Assembly (NCBI RefSeq): GCF_030811685.1
Contig: NZ_JAUSRF010000017.1
Span: 1 to 64,000, forward strand
Length of the DNA: 64,000 nt
Direction of reading: 5' to 3'
DNA from: Neorhizobium huautlense
Lineage (GTDB): Bacteria > Pseudomonadota > Alphaproteobacteria > Rhizobiales > Rhizobiaceae
A program made the translations under genes and the position numbers. Shown piece by piece: positions 17,016 through 25,806 of this stretch (its first letter is position 1; each line of letters starts with the position of its first letter). The notes beneath the pieces were generated by a model. It worked only from the letters and a program-made list of their open reading frames with translations, was not told the origin of the DNA and ran no database searches.

Positions 17016-18125
17016 TCAAGTTAATCTGATATCGAGTGCTTCGCGAATTGCCTCGTCGCTTTCGGTTTGCTGCACGACGACGCCGTGCCAGCCAAGGCCG
17101 TCATAATCTTCGTAACCCAATGTTTTTGCATAGGCGACGATGGAGCCGTTATTGTCGTAATAGCTGCCGGATGCCTGGCCGTGCTGGCTGGCCAGCATGA
17201 AATGTGAGAACATCAGGGCCGGATCGGTGCTGGCGATAACCCGGCTGTCGCCGTCGAGCAGCATCACCGTTGTGCGTTCAGCCGTTTGTGGCGGCAGGTT
17301 GGCTTCCTTTTCCACAATCGCCTGGCCCTGGTTTTTCCAGTCGAAATAAACGCCCAGTGTTCCGATCAATTCGCCGTCCGCCTTGCCGCCTTTGCGAATG
17401 CCTGTGGCGTAGACGAGCGCGTGATGGCCGTCATGCATCACCGATGGCTTGACGGTGTCGACGATATAATCGTCGCCGGATTTTGTACGCCGGGCGGCTT
17501 CGAACCACGGGTCGCCGGATAGCGGCCTGTTGATCAGCTTGCGGTGGAAGCGAGGATTGGCGGAGGCCACCACCGTTCCGTTCAGATCGGTGACGACCAG
17601 ATCGAGATAGACGGTGTAAAAGCGGTTGATGACGCCAAGGCGCTCGCTCGCAAAGGCAAGGCTTTCCGGCGTCGGTTGCGCCAGTGCCTGCCACAGCGCA
17701 GTGTCGGTTGCCCACCAGCGCACATCGGCGGTGCGCTCAAACAGGTTGCGGACGATCAGTTGCACCAGCGTCTGGGCAAGGTCGGTCAGGCGCACGCCTT
17801 CCATCTCGTTTACCAGTGCATCGGCCATGTGCCGATTGAGGCCGATGCGGCTGACGACATTGCTTTCGAATTTTGCGGCAATGTCGGATGCCACCTGCGC
17901 CAACCGCTGCACCTCGTTGGCAACGACGGCAAAACCCTTGCCCATGTCGCCGGCGCGGGCAGCTTCGATCAGGGCGTTTATGGCCAAAAGCCGTATCTGC
18001 CGCACCACATGCGTATTGTCGGCGCTGAACCGCTGCAGATCATTGCCGATCGCCTCCGTGACGAGGCGGACCGAACGAGGTGTCGCGGCTTGCTTGTCAT
18101 GCATATGCGCTTCGAGAGGGATCAT
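17016..18125 (-). CDS. Soluble chemoreceptor-like protein, signalling tip first and Cache-like sensor last
   Basis: The N-terminal third holds the chemoreceptor hairpin tip: IRLLAINALIEAARAGDMGKGFAVVANEVQRLA (about residues 45-80; given here as the key conserved block around EAARAGD), the part that contacts CheA and CheW. The C-terminal part (about 150-369) looks like a double Cache/PDC ligand domain (YLDLVVTDLNGTVVASANP, GDPWFEAA, GTLGVYFDW, VMLLDGDSRVIAS). No membrane helix, HAMP or methylation helices are present. Normal receptors have sensor first and signalling domain last. ATG 18125 is chosen; 18104 and 18182 are alternatives. It may act as a cytoplasmic or cluster-bound sensor. Confidence 0.7.
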   Translation of the reverse strand: MIPLEAHMHDKQAATPRSVRLVTEAIGNDLQRFSADNTHVVRQIRLLAINALIEAARAGDMGKGFAVVANEVQRLAQVASDIAAKFESNVVSRIGLNRHMADALVNEMEGVRLTDLAQTLVQLIVRNLFERTADVRWWATDTALWQALAQPTPESLAFASERLGVINRFYTVYLDLVVTDLNGTVVASANPRFHRKLINRPLSGDPWFEAARRTKSGDDYIVDTVKPSVMHDGHHALVYATGIRKGGKADGELIGTLGVYFDWKNQGQAIVEKEANLPPQTAERTTVMLLDGDSRVIASTDPALMFSHFMLASQHGQASGSYYDNNGSIVAYAKTLGYEDYDGLGWHGVVVQQTESDEAIREALDIRLT

Positions 18126-18426
18126 GGCCAATATCCAGAAGTGGTTCAAAATGAAACGTGACAGATTGGCACATTTAGACATTGCAAGATTGTCGAAGTC
18201 TTAACGATGAGAGCGACTATTCAGTATTCGTGCGTGCCAATTCTTTGAGCAGATTGATGAATTTAGTTTCAGATGCAGTTTGTTCTAAATTATGATGATC
18301 TGTCGTGATTGAGTGAAGTCTAGAAATATTAAGCGCAAGAGTTGAGGTCGTTAAACTTCGACCGATCATTTTCAGCGGCCATCAAGGTCAGTGTCCTATG
18401 GGTGTTTTCCATCGGAGGAGGCGCCC

Positions 18427-18654
18427 ATGAAAGAGGCTGAGGATATGAACCAGGCAGCAACGGCGGACGGTTTTACACGCGATACCGCCTACAACAACAA
18501 GATGTCGATCTTCTCGCTGATCGTCACGGTCCTGTTCGTGATGTTTCCGCGATTGCCGATGCGCTGGCTGCCGCCGGTGCCGCAATCGGCACCGGACATG
18601 CCGCCGAGTCAGAATGCCGGGCGTGACGAGCCGCCGCGCATCGCGGCGGAATAA
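18427..18654 (+). CDS. Small single-pass membrane protein, unknown
   Basis: The 75-residue product has one hydrophobic stretch (about residues 26-41, MSIFSLIVTVLFVMFP) between a polar N-terminus and a Pro-rich tail. GGAGGAGG lies 7 bases before the ATG. It precedes glpK by about 100 bases on the same strand. No family was recognised. Confidence 0.55.
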   Translation: MKEAEDMNQAATADGFTRDTAYNNKMSIFSLIVTVLFVMFPRLPMRWLPPVPQSAPDMPPSQNAGRDEPPRIAAE

Positions 18655-18758
18655 GTCGCCGTATCCTGATGGGATAAGCCTGTCGGCCGAAGGTTGACAG
18701 GCATCATTTGCTTCTGCTCAAACCAAGTCCGGTCATTTCGGGCTTGAGGAGGAGCGAT

Positions 18759-20264
18759 ATGGCGGCTGCCAAGGGTTATGTTCTGGCGATCGACCAGGGC
18801 ACGACATCGACAAGGGCGATCGTGTTCGACAAGGACATGAAGATCGCCGGTTTTGCCCAGGAAGAATTTCCGCAGATCTTTCCCAAGTCCGGCTGGGTCG
18901 AGCACGATCCGGAAGACATTTGGTCGAGCGTTCTTTCCACCATTCGCAAGGCGATCAAGGCGGCGAAAATCGCGGCCGGGGAAATTGCCGCCATTGGCAT
19001 TACCAACCAGCGTGAAACCGTGGTCGTCTGGGATCGGGAAACCGGCAAGCCCATTCACAATGCCATCGTCTGGCAGGATCGCCGCAGCGCCAATGATTGC
19101 GAAAAGCTGAAGGCCAGGGGGCTGGAGAAGAAGTTCGTCAGCCGCACGGGCCTGATCCTCGATCCCTATTTTTCAGGCACCAAACTCTCCTGGCTGCTGT
19201 CGAACGTCAAGGGCGCGCGGGCGAGGGCGGAAAAGGGTGAACTCTGCTTCGGCACGATCGATACGTTTCTAATCTGGCGACTGACCGGGGCCAAAAGTTT
19301 TGTCACCGATGCCACAAATGCCTCCCGGACGCTGATCTACAACATCGGTGAAAATCGCTGGGACAAGACGCTTCTCGACATCCTGAAAATCCCGGCCGTG
19401 ATGCTGCCGGAGGTGAAGGATTGCGCCGCTGATTTCGGCGTGACCGAAGAAGGGCTTTTTGGCGCGGAAATCCCTATCCTTGGTGTTGCCGGTGATCAGC
19501 AGGCGGCGGTGATCGGTCAGGCGTGTTTCGAACCGGGCATGGTGAAATCCACCTACGGCACCGGATGCTTTGCCGTGCTCAATACCGGTGCCAAGATGGT
19601 GCGGTCGAAAAACCGTTTGCTGACGACGATCGCCTATCGCCTCGATGGTGAGACGATCTATGCGCTGGAGGGTTCGATCTTCATCGCCGGTGCCGCCGTG
19701 CAATGGCTGCGCGATGGTCTGGGGGTGGTGGAAAAGGCATCGCAGACCGGTGAACTGGCGGCAAAAGCGGATCCGCAGCAAGAGGTCTATCTCGTGCCGG
19801 CCTTTACCGGGCTGGGCGCGCCGCATTGGGATGCGGAGTCGCGTGGCGCCATGTACGGGCTGACCCGCAATACCGGACCGGCGGAATTGGCGGCCGCTGC
19901 ACTTGAAGCCGTCTGCTTCCAGACGCGTGACCTGCTCGACGCCATGCATAAGGATTGGCGTTCGGCATCCGGTGAGGACACCGTTTTGCGTGTCGACGGC
20001 GGCATGGTGGCTTCCGACTGGACGATGCAGCGGCTGGCCGACCTGATCGACGCACCCGTCGACCGCCCGACCATTCTGGAAACCACGGCACTCGGTGCGG
20101 CCTGGCTTGCCGCCAGCCGCGCAGGTCTGTGGCCGGACCGAAAGACCTTTGCCAAGACCTGGGCGCGCGAGCGGCGGTTTGAACCGGAAATGAGTGCGAA
20201 AACCCGCAAGGCAAGGCTGAAGGGCTGGAAGGATGCAGTCAGGCGGACATTGAGCGACAGCTGA
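18759..20264 (+). CDS. glpK: Glycerol kinase
   Basis: The 501-residue FGGY kinase shows YVLAIDQGTTSTRAIVFD at its N-terminus, GITNQRETVVVWD, WQDRRS, a glycerol-contact region, GVAGDQQAAVIGQ, the KSTYGTGCF phosphate loop and GGMVASDWTMQRLADL. It phosphorylates glycerol to glycerol 3-phosphate. GAGGAGGAG stands 6 bases before the ATG at 18759. No glycerol transporter or glpD lies next to it here. Confidence 0.95.
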   Translation: MAAAKGYVLAIDQGTTSTRAIVFDKDMKIAGFAQEEFPQIFPKSGWVEHDPEDIWSSVLSTIRKAIKAAKIAAGEIAAIGITNQRETVVVWDRETGKPIHNAIVWQDRRSANDCEKLKARGLEKKFVSRTGLILDPYFSGTKLSWLLSNVKGARARAEKGELCFGTIDTFLIWRLTGAKSFVTDATNASRTLIYNIGENRWDKTLLDILKIPAVMLPEVKDCAADFGVTEEGLFGAEIPILGVAGDQQAAVIGQACFEPGMVKSTYGTGCFAVLNTGAKMVRSKNRLLTTIAYRLDGETIYALEGSIFIAGAAVQWLRDGLGVVEKASQTGELAAKADPQQEVYLVPAFTGLGAPHWDAESRGAMYGLTRNTGPAELAAAALEAVCFQTRDLLDAMHKDWRSASGEDTVLRVDGGMVASDWTMQRLADLIDAPVDRPTILETTALGAAWLAASRAGLWPDRKTFAKTWARERRFEPEMSAKTRKARLKGWKDAVRRTLSDS

Positions 20265-20292
20265 CATGTGCGCAAGGCAGCTCGCGCCGCTG

Positions 20293-20916
20293 CTACTTGA
20301 TCGTTTCGCCTGGATAGACGCCCCATAACGAGGCCTGTTCGACATAACCCGAAAGGTTGTGGCCGATAAGGGATACGCGGCAGAAATGGCCGTCGCAATC
20401 GTCCAGCCGCATCAGCACGCGTGCCTCAAGGTCGGCGATAACGGAGGCGCGCGTGGATGCCGACCGATAAAGCGGCACGGATGTATCGACCCATGGCCCG
20501 ATCACGGCAGTTCGGCGGCCGGATAGAAGTGGCGCATACATCCAGCCGGTAATGCCGTCGTAATCGCGCACCTGTCGCCAGTTGCCGAATTCCTCGGTGA
20601 TCTCCATCGGCAGGCCCTGTACCTTGTAGACCCAGCGGCTGCCGTTGTCGGTCGAGGGGCCAACGCGCATGCGGGAATTGCCGAATTTCAGCGAGACGTA
20701 ACGGGGAACCGGAAAGCCGGTCTCGCGACCCTTTTTCCAGCCGGCATTAAAGGCCGGTGCGGCCTCCACGGGATCGCTGACGCCGGCAGGCGCAATGAGG
20801 GCGGCTGCCAGCGCAATGCCGACGAGTACGGCCGAAAAGGCCACGGCGATCCTGCCGTGGCGCTTGTTCTTTTTCTTCATGGCCTGTTGTCGCGGCCGCA
20901 TCGGCGCGTTCGTCAC
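20293..20916 (-). CDS. Exported bacterial SH3-domain protein
   Basis: The protein has a very basic N-terminus (KKKNKRHGR), one hydrophobic helix acting as signal or anchor (about 25-45), and two SH3-like repeats: one around RYVSLKFGNSRMRVGPS...GLPMEITEEFGNWRQVRDYDG and one around VPLYRSASTRASVIADLEARVLMRLDDCDGHFCRV. Such domains usually bind envelope components. The GTG start at 20916 nearly abuts the ialB-like stop codon, implying an operon; an ATG at 20880 (195 residues) is an equally plausible start. Confidence 0.75.
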   Translation of the reverse strand: MTNAPMRPRQQAMKKKNKRHGRIAVAFSAVLVGIALAAALIAPAGVSDPVEAAPAFNAGWKKGRETGFPVPRYVSLKFGNSRMRVGPSTDNGSRWVYKVQGLPMEITEEFGNWRQVRDYDGITGWMYAPLLSGRRTAVIGPWVDTSVPLYRSASTRASVIADLEARVLMRLDDCDGHFCRVSLIGHNLSGYVEQASLWGVYPGETIK

Positions 20917-20917
20917 A

Positions 20918-21412
20918 TCAGTTGCAGCGGTTCGCTTCGTTGAGCGCCGCCGTGACGCCGGAGAGCGAGTAGGAATACTGCGTATTGGTGCCGCGAGCCG
21001 AGGTGGCGCTGAGGCTCATGCTGGCGCCGCCGCGCATGGCTGTCACCATGGCCGGCTCACGGTCCTTGTTGCGTACCCAGGCGGCATTGTCCTTGGGCTG
21101 CATGTCAAAGCGGTTGCCGTCAATGCTGACGGTCACGTCTGAGGTCGAACGCAGGTCGTAACCCATGATCGCCTGCGGCATGACGGCGCCGCTGCCCTGC
21201 GGTGCGACGATGAAGAAATTGTCGCCGTGATTGACGGAGGCGGGCTGCGACGAGGTCGGGACGCTGAGCGCATAACAATGTTTGCGGCCGCCGCTTTCAT
21301 AGGAATAGACGCCCCAGGCATCGAACTGTTTTACGCGTGCGGGCTGGGCCTGCGCGGCAGCGACGGAGAGAAGGGTGATGGAAACTGCAGCGGAAATGGA
21401 CTTGACGAGCAT
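20918..21412 (-). CDS. IalB-like (invasion-associated locus B) periplasmic protein
   Basis: The 164-residue product begins with a signal peptide (MLVKSISAAVSITLLSVAAAQA) and continues with WGVYSY, KHCYALSVP, FFIVAPQGS and a terminal NRC. The two cysteines and overall pattern fit the IalB family of small periplasmic proteins. In Bartonella, IalB affects erythrocyte entry, but in rhizobia the role is unknown. CAGGGA lies 6 bases upstream of the chosen start. It forms a two-gene operon with the SH3 protein gene. Confidence 0.7.
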   Translation of the reverse strand: MLVKSISAAVSITLLSVAAAQAQPARVKQFDAWGVYSYESGGRKHCYALSVPTSSQPASVNHGDNFFIVAPQGSGAVMPQAIMGYDLRSTSDVTVSIDGNRFDMQPKDNAAWVRNKDREPAMVTAMRGGASMSLSATSARGTNTQYSYSLSGVTAALNEANRCN

Positions 21413-21746
21413 CGGATGTCCCTGACGATTTGGTGTTGGCATAAAGGTCTGGACAGACCGGCCGGCGAAGCCCGATCAAAAGCGGGCCGGGTTACTCATT
21501 AGTTAAAATCTTAGCTTTCCGCTGTTCAAGGAGCCTCACGAAGCCGTGAAGCCGCCGTAATGCTGCCGTCTGTTGGCCATAGAGCCATGCGCAATAGGTG
21601 GCTCATTAAGTATGCCATGCTAAGGCGGGGACAAGCGGCAAAGGTGATTGCATCGACCATTGCCGAAGGGATAATGTCTCCCGCCATGGGCTGGGTCTGG
21701 CAGGCCGCGTATCTTGCGCGCGGTCCAAACGCGTGATGGGACTATA
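21413..21746. other. Divergent intergenic region, IalB-like gene and DD-carboxypeptidase gene
   Basis: About 330 bases hold the upstream regions of two divergent genes. There is an AT-rich stretch near 21494-21520 (TTAGTTAAAATCTTAG). I see no operator, RNA gene or convincing ORF. Confidence 0.3.
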
Positions 21747-23102
21747 ATGCGCATGATTTCCGTGGCCCGCAGCCGCCTTCTTTATATTGTTGCCGGCCTC
21801 ATTTTTGCTGCTCTCAGCCTGTCCGCAAATGCTGCCCGCGCGGGTTACGCGCATTTTATCGTCGATGCGAATTCGGGTGAAGTTTTTGCCGCCGAAAATG
21901 CCGATGTTCTCAATCACCCGGCATCGCTGACCAAGATGATGACGCTCTACATCGCTTTCGAGGCGATCAGGCAGGGGCGTCTTTCCTGGGATCAGCAGAT
22001 CATCATGACCCCGAATGCGGCGGAAAAGATCCCTTACAAACTGGGGATCGGTGCAGGCAAGCCACTCACGTTCCGCGAAGCAGCCTATGCGACAGCGATC
22101 CGTTCGGCCAACGATGCCGCGCAGGCGATCGGCGACCATATCGGTGGAAATGAAGAGAATTTTGCGCAGATCATGACCGCGAAGGCGCGGGCGCTCGGCA
22201 TGCGCAGCACGGTGTTTCGCAATGCGTCCGGTCTTCCTGATGATGCGCAGGTGACGACGGCGCGCGACATGGCCGTTCTTGCCGCCGCGCTGATCCGCGA
22301 CTATCCGCAGGAATACCGCATCTTCTCCGAACGCTCGTTCAATTTCCGCGGCCGCACCATCCGTGGGCATAACAACCTGATGTATCGTTATGCCGGCATG
22401 GACGGTGTGAAGACCGGTTATGTCAACGCGTCCGGTTTCAATCTCGTCAGCGCCGTCAACGCCAACGGCCGCCGCATCATCGGAGTCGTTCTCGGTGGCA
22501 AGACCGCCCGCAGCCGCGATGCCCAGATGGAAGCGCTGCTGGACCGGGCGCTTGGCCGGGAAGCACTGGTCGCCGAAGCGGACAGCAAGCGCCCGGCCGC
22601 CGGTGTGGCAGCCAGTGTCGCCACAGAACCGGCAAACGTGCCTTTGCCATTCCGCAATCCGTCCAGCAACGAGGTTACGGCGCAGACGAAACTGGCCGGC
22701 CGGCAATCCTCTGATCTGCCGGGCGTTAGCCGTTCCGCGCCTGTGCAGGCTCTCGCATTGGGAGCATCGTCGCGTTCAACTGCACAGGCGGGTATCGCGG
22801 CGATTGCTCCATCTGCGCCGGGTGGGGCTGTCGTCTCGGCCGATCCGAATGGCTGGCGGGTGCAGATTGCCGCGGCCGGCAGCCGCAGCACGGCCTCGCG
22901 GCTTCTGACGCGTGCGCAGGCCATTCTTGCTGATCATTTCGGTTCTGTGGCGCCGCTTATCAACGAGGCGACCAGCGGTTCCGGTGCTGCGATGTTCCGG
23001 GCGCAGCTGGTCGGTTTCGGTGATCGCAAGGGCGCGATGGAAGCCTGCAGCGCTCTGCAGCAATATGCGGTCGAATGTTTCGTGCTCAAGGGATCCGGCT
23101 GA
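21747..23102 (+). CDS. D-alanyl-D-alanine carboxypeptidase with C-terminal SPOR domain
   Basis: This 451-residue S11-family serine peptidase has a signal peptide (to about residue 32, ANAARAG), then the three penicillin-binding motifs: SLTK, SAND and KTG (in GVKTGYVNASG). A low-complexity linker rich in Ala, Ser and Pro leads to a C-terminal SPOR domain (WRVQIAAAGSRSTASRLLTRAQ to the end), which in other proteins binds denuded glycan strands at division sites. It trims pentapeptide stems in the periplasm. GATGGGA lies 5 bases before the chosen ATG; an in-frame upstream TTG at 21714 is less likely. Confidence 0.92.
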   Translation: MRMISVARSRLLYIVAGLIFAALSLSANAARAGYAHFIVDANSGEVFAAENADVLNHPASLTKMMTLYIAFEAIRQGRLSWDQQIIMTPNAAEKIPYKLGIGAGKPLTFREAAYATAIRSANDAAQAIGDHIGGNEENFAQIMTAKARALGMRSTVFRNASGLPDDAQVTTARDMAVLAAALIRDYPQEYRIFSERSFNFRGRTIRGHNNLMYRYAGMDGVKTGYVNASGFNLVSAVNANGRRIIGVVLGGKTARSRDAQMEALLDRALGREALVAEADSKRPAAGVAASVATEPANVPLPFRNPSSNEVTAQTKLAGRQSSDLPGVSRSAPVQALALGASSRSTAQAGIAAIAPSAPGGAVVSADPNGWRVQIAAAGSRSTASRLLTRAQAILADHFGSVAPLINEATSGSGAAMFRAQLVGFGDRKGAMEACSALQQYAVECFVLKGSG

Positions 23103-23145
23103 GGGCAAGGGCGGGACCAACGGCCTCGCCCCCATGGTCATCATG

Positions 23146-23571
23146 TCACTTTGCGACCGGTTCGTTCATTGCCCAAAGCACGCCGAAGGGATCACGCAAC
23201 TGGCCATAACGGTCACCCCAGAACATCACCTGTAATTCGGTGACGACAGTAAAGCCGGCATCGACGGCGCGTTTCCACCAGGCATCGATATCCTTGACGG
23301 GCAGCATGACGGTGAAGGCCTGCGGCTTTTCCAGCGGGTAGCCGTAGTCGGGATAAGGGTCGCTCAGCATCAGCGATGAACCGTTGATGTAGAGATGCAC
23401 ATGCATGGTGCGGCCTTGCTCATCCGGCGGATGCGCACCGGCAAGCTCGGCACCCAACGCCTTACCATACACTTCGGCCGCCTTCATGGCGCCATCCACC
23501 TGCAGATAGGCCACAATGCCGCCCTTGACCGGTGCCGGCTGCTGTTCTGACTGTTCGACTGTGGCTTCCAT
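23146..23571 (-). CDS. VOC-family protein (glyoxalase/PhnB-like)
   Basis: The 141-residue protein has the paired beta-alpha-beta-beta-beta layout of the VOC fold and the PhnB-like ending LRDPFGVLWAMNEP. MHVHLYINGSSLMLSD gives the central strand, and YGKALGAE is typical of this group. The substrate is unknown. AGGAGGAAG lies 3 bases before the ATG at 23571, so the start is secure; the longer frame upstream is not used. Confidence 0.8.
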   Translation of the reverse strand: MEATVEQSEQQPAPVKGGIVAYLQVDGAMKAAEVYGKALGAELAGAHPPDEQGRTMHVHLYINGSSLMLSDPYPDYGYPLEKPQAFTVMLPVKDIDAWWKRAVDAGFTVVTELQVMFWGDRYGQLRDPFGVLWAMNEPVAK

Positions 23572-23697
23572 GTCTTCCTCCTGTGATCGTGCCCGCAAAG
23601 ACGGGATATCTTTAGGACGTAGGGCAGGGCGTGATGCCGACATAACGTTGCGAAAAAATGGTGAGGTGATTGTTTTTCGCTTTCTCGGTGACGCCGA

Positions 23698-24009
23698 TTA
23701 CTCCTCCCAGGAAATCCGTCGCGTATCGACGGCGCTATCAACAATGCGGACAATCCGGATTTCGTGATCGTCAATCGCGTAAAGTGCAAGCCATCTTTGA
23801 ATAACGAGAACGCGGGCCCTCGGCGCAATGCCGGGTCTTGCCGGTCCCATTTCCGGGAAGGCAGCTAGACGATGAAGACGCTCTTCCATGCGATCAAGAA
23901 TGCGGTCAGCCGATTGAGCGCCGCTCGATTCGGCGATCCATAACCATATGTCCAGCAGGTCCTGTCGGGCGCGGCTGGAATAAACGACCCCTTTGCGCAT
24001 CGATGACAC
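23698..24009 (-). CDS. parE: ParE-type toxin (RelE superfamily)
   Basis: The 103-residue basic protein shows the ParE layout: SSRARQDLLDIWLWIAESSG at the N-terminus, LAAFPEMGPARPGIAPRARVLVIQRWLALYAID in the middle, and IRIVRIVDSAVDT at the end. ParE toxins block DNA gyrase. It begins 11 bases after the parD-like gene; an internal start at 24000 is possible. The antitoxin precedes it, as usual for parDE. Confidence 0.82.
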   Translation of the reverse strand: MSSMRKGVVYSSRARQDLLDIWLWIAESSGAQSADRILDRMEERLHRLAAFPEMGPARPGIAPRARVLVIQRWLALYAIDDHEIRIVRIVDSAVDTRRISWEE

Positions 24010-24020
24010 TCGCGATTTGC

Positions 24021-24290
24021 TCAGGCGCCCTCGCTAAACCGCTTACGGGCCGCAGCTTTGATTTCGCCGAGGTTTAAGGAGCGATAATCGCCGCTGGCTT
24101 CGCCTTCTCTCCAGGCCCGGCGTAATCGCTCCGTATCCAACGCCTGCCGGTCCTGTTCCTGCAGCAAACTCAATGCATCCCGAACCATATCCGTCGCGGA
24201 TTGATAACGACCGGAGTCCACATGCGATTGAACGAACTCCGCGAGATCGTCGGTCAGCGAAATGATGATGTCTGTATCGTCACGCTCCAT
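24021..24290 (-). CDS. parD: ParD-type antitoxin
   Basis: The 89-residue protein has the ribbon-helix-helix start IIISLTDDLAEFVQSHVDSGRYQSATDMVRDALSLL, which matches the CopG/ParD family pattern of sitting on DNA as a dimer, and an acidic and basic C-terminal tail that would wrap the toxin. It is the first gene of the pair and probably represses it. Confidence 0.84.
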   Translation of the reverse strand: MERDDTDIIISLTDDLAEFVQSHVDSGRYQSATDMVRDALSLLQEQDRQALDTERLRRAWREGEASGDYRSLNLGEIKAAARKRFSEGA

Positions 24291-24319
24291 GTCGGAACAT
24301 CCTTGAGATCAGGAATTGA

Positions 24320-24808
24320 TCAGTTTGGGTTTTGGATCGATTTTACACCTGTTGTACCCCATTCCGCAAATTCCTTCGTCAGCCCTTCATAGGCCTCCAT
24401 CGGCGGAAACTCCTCGAAGCTTTTCACCGCGCCGGTTTCGGCCCATGGGAATTTCGCCGAGGTATAGGTCTCGATGAAAGGCGCAAACCATGAGGCGTCG
24501 TCCAGCATGGTCGGGCGGATGTTGACGAACCAGTCCATGCCCACCGGTTTGGTGAACAGCCAGCTTTTGCAGCGTGGGCAATGATAATGATGGGTGTCGT
24601 CGCCATGGGCGCCGCCGATCACCGGTTCGCCCGCCGTCACCTCGAAACCTTGCGAGGGAATGGCCGCGGAACAGGAAAAGGCGCTGGCGCTCATCTTCTG
24701 GCAGCCGCGGCAATGGCAGGCCATGGTGATCATCGGTGGTGCGCTGATCTTCAGGCGCACCTCGCCGCAACGGCAGGACCCTTCGATCGGCAAATTCGGC
24801 ATCGGCAT
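24320..24808 (-). CDS. GFA-family zinc-binding protein
   Basis: The 162-residue protein shows the Gfa/CENP-V fold motifs: GSCRCGEVRL, ACHCRGCQK and YHCPRCKS, giving the cysteine set for two zinc sites. The family is named after a formaldehyde-activating enzyme, but most members, probably including this one, have no established function. It is followed by the parDE pair and preceded by a GST gene on the same strand, about 50 bases away. Confidence 0.82.
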   Translation of the reverse strand: MPMPNLPIEGSCRCGEVRLKISAPPMITMACHCRGCQKMSASAFSCSAAIPSQGFEVTAGEPVIGGAHGDDTHHYHCPRCKSWLFTKPVGMDWFVNIRPTMLDDASWFAPFIETYTSAKFPWAETGAVKSFEEFPPMEAYEGLTKEFAEWGTTGVKSIQNPN

Positions 24809-24858
24809 GGCTATCTCCCTGTTTTATCCTCAGGGAGATAGCGCGGTTTCGGCAGAAA

Positions 24859-25566
24859 TCAGGCAGGGCGTTTGGGAATATCCAGCCCGCGCTGAACGGC
24901 CGGGCGGGCAAGGCCGCGCTCCAGCCATTTTGGCACGTTCTTCAGCTCGTCATATTGCACGAGTTCACCGGCGCCATAAAAGCCGATCAGGTTGCGCACC
25001 CAGCCGAGCATGGAAATATCGGCGATCGTGTATTCGTCGCCTAAGATCCAGTCGCGGCCTTCAAGCCGGGTTTCCAGCACGCGGATCAGGCGGGCGCTTT
25101 CCTTGGCGTAACGGTCACGCGGGCGTTTGTCTTCAAAATCCTTGCCGGCGAATTTGTGGAAGAAACCGAGCTGGCCGAACATCGGCCCAAGCCCGCCCAT
25201 CTGGAACATCACCCACTGGATGACCTCATAACGCCGTGCCGGATCGACGGGCAGGAGCTTGCCGGTCTTTTCTGCGAGATAGATCAGGATCGCGCCGCTC
25301 TCGAACAGGGCGAGCGGCTCGCCGTTCGGACCATCGGGATCGAGGATTGCCGGGATCTTTCCGTTGGGGTTGAGCGACAGATATTCCGGCCCCCAGGTCT
25401 CGTCGGCACCGATATTGATGAAATGCGGCTCGTAAGGCAGGCCGGTTTCTTCCAGCATGATTGAGATTTTGACGCCGTTGGGTGTCGGCGTGGAATAGAG
25501 TTGCAGGATGTTTGGATCCTGCGCGGGCCATTTACGGGTGATCGGAAAGGCGGAGAGATCGGCCAT
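24859..25566 (-). CDS. Glutathione S-transferase (YfcG/Nu-class-like)
   Basis: The 235-residue protein has an N-terminal thioredoxin-like domain (LQLYSTPTPNGVKISIMLEE, NPNGKIPAILDPDG, LFESGAILIYLAEKTG) and an all-helical C-terminal domain (QMGGLGPMFGQLGFFHKFA, ADISMLGWVRN). The TPNG motif and GGLGPMFGQ match YfcG-type GSTs, which act as disulfide reductases with glutathione. GAGGAAA precedes the ATG at 25566, so the longer frame is rejected. Confidence 0.88.
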   Translation of the reverse strand: MADLSAFPITRKWPAQDPNILQLYSTPTPNGVKISIMLEETGLPYEPHFINIGADETWGPEYLSLNPNGKIPAILDPDGPNGEPLALFESGAILIYLAEKTGKLLPVDPARRYEVIQWVMFQMGGLGPMFGQLGFFHKFAGKDFEDKRPRDRYAKESARLIRVLETRLEGRDWILGDEYTIADISMLGWVRNLIGFYGAGELVQYDELKNVPKWLERGLARPAVQRGLDIPKRPA

Positions 25567-25687
25567 GGGGTTTCCTCGGGCGCTGTTGGCATCGCTTGTG
25601 ACGGAACTCATGTCGGGTTCTGTCGCGTGATATTCAACAGATCATCCGCAAGGCGGGCTGGCAAATGCCTTCATGGAAAATCAGCAC

Positions 25688-25719
25688 GAAAAAAAGCCGC
25701 AAGACAGGGATCTTGCGGC
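25688..25719 (-). terminator. Strong terminator for the DUF5330 gene
   Basis: On the minus strand a perfect 9-bp stem (GCCGCAAGA/TCTTGCGGC) is followed by a run of seven or more T. It lies about 90 bases after the DUF5330 stop codon. A second weaker hairpin, CCGCGCA/TGCGCGG, stands between them. Confidence 0.8.
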
Positions 25720-25806
25720 GTCAGCAGGGGCTGCAGTTGGTGCCGGTGCGGGTAAGGCGGTCCGCGCCGGATCTCGGGGCCGCGCAAAGCTGCGCGGTAA
25801 AATTCT

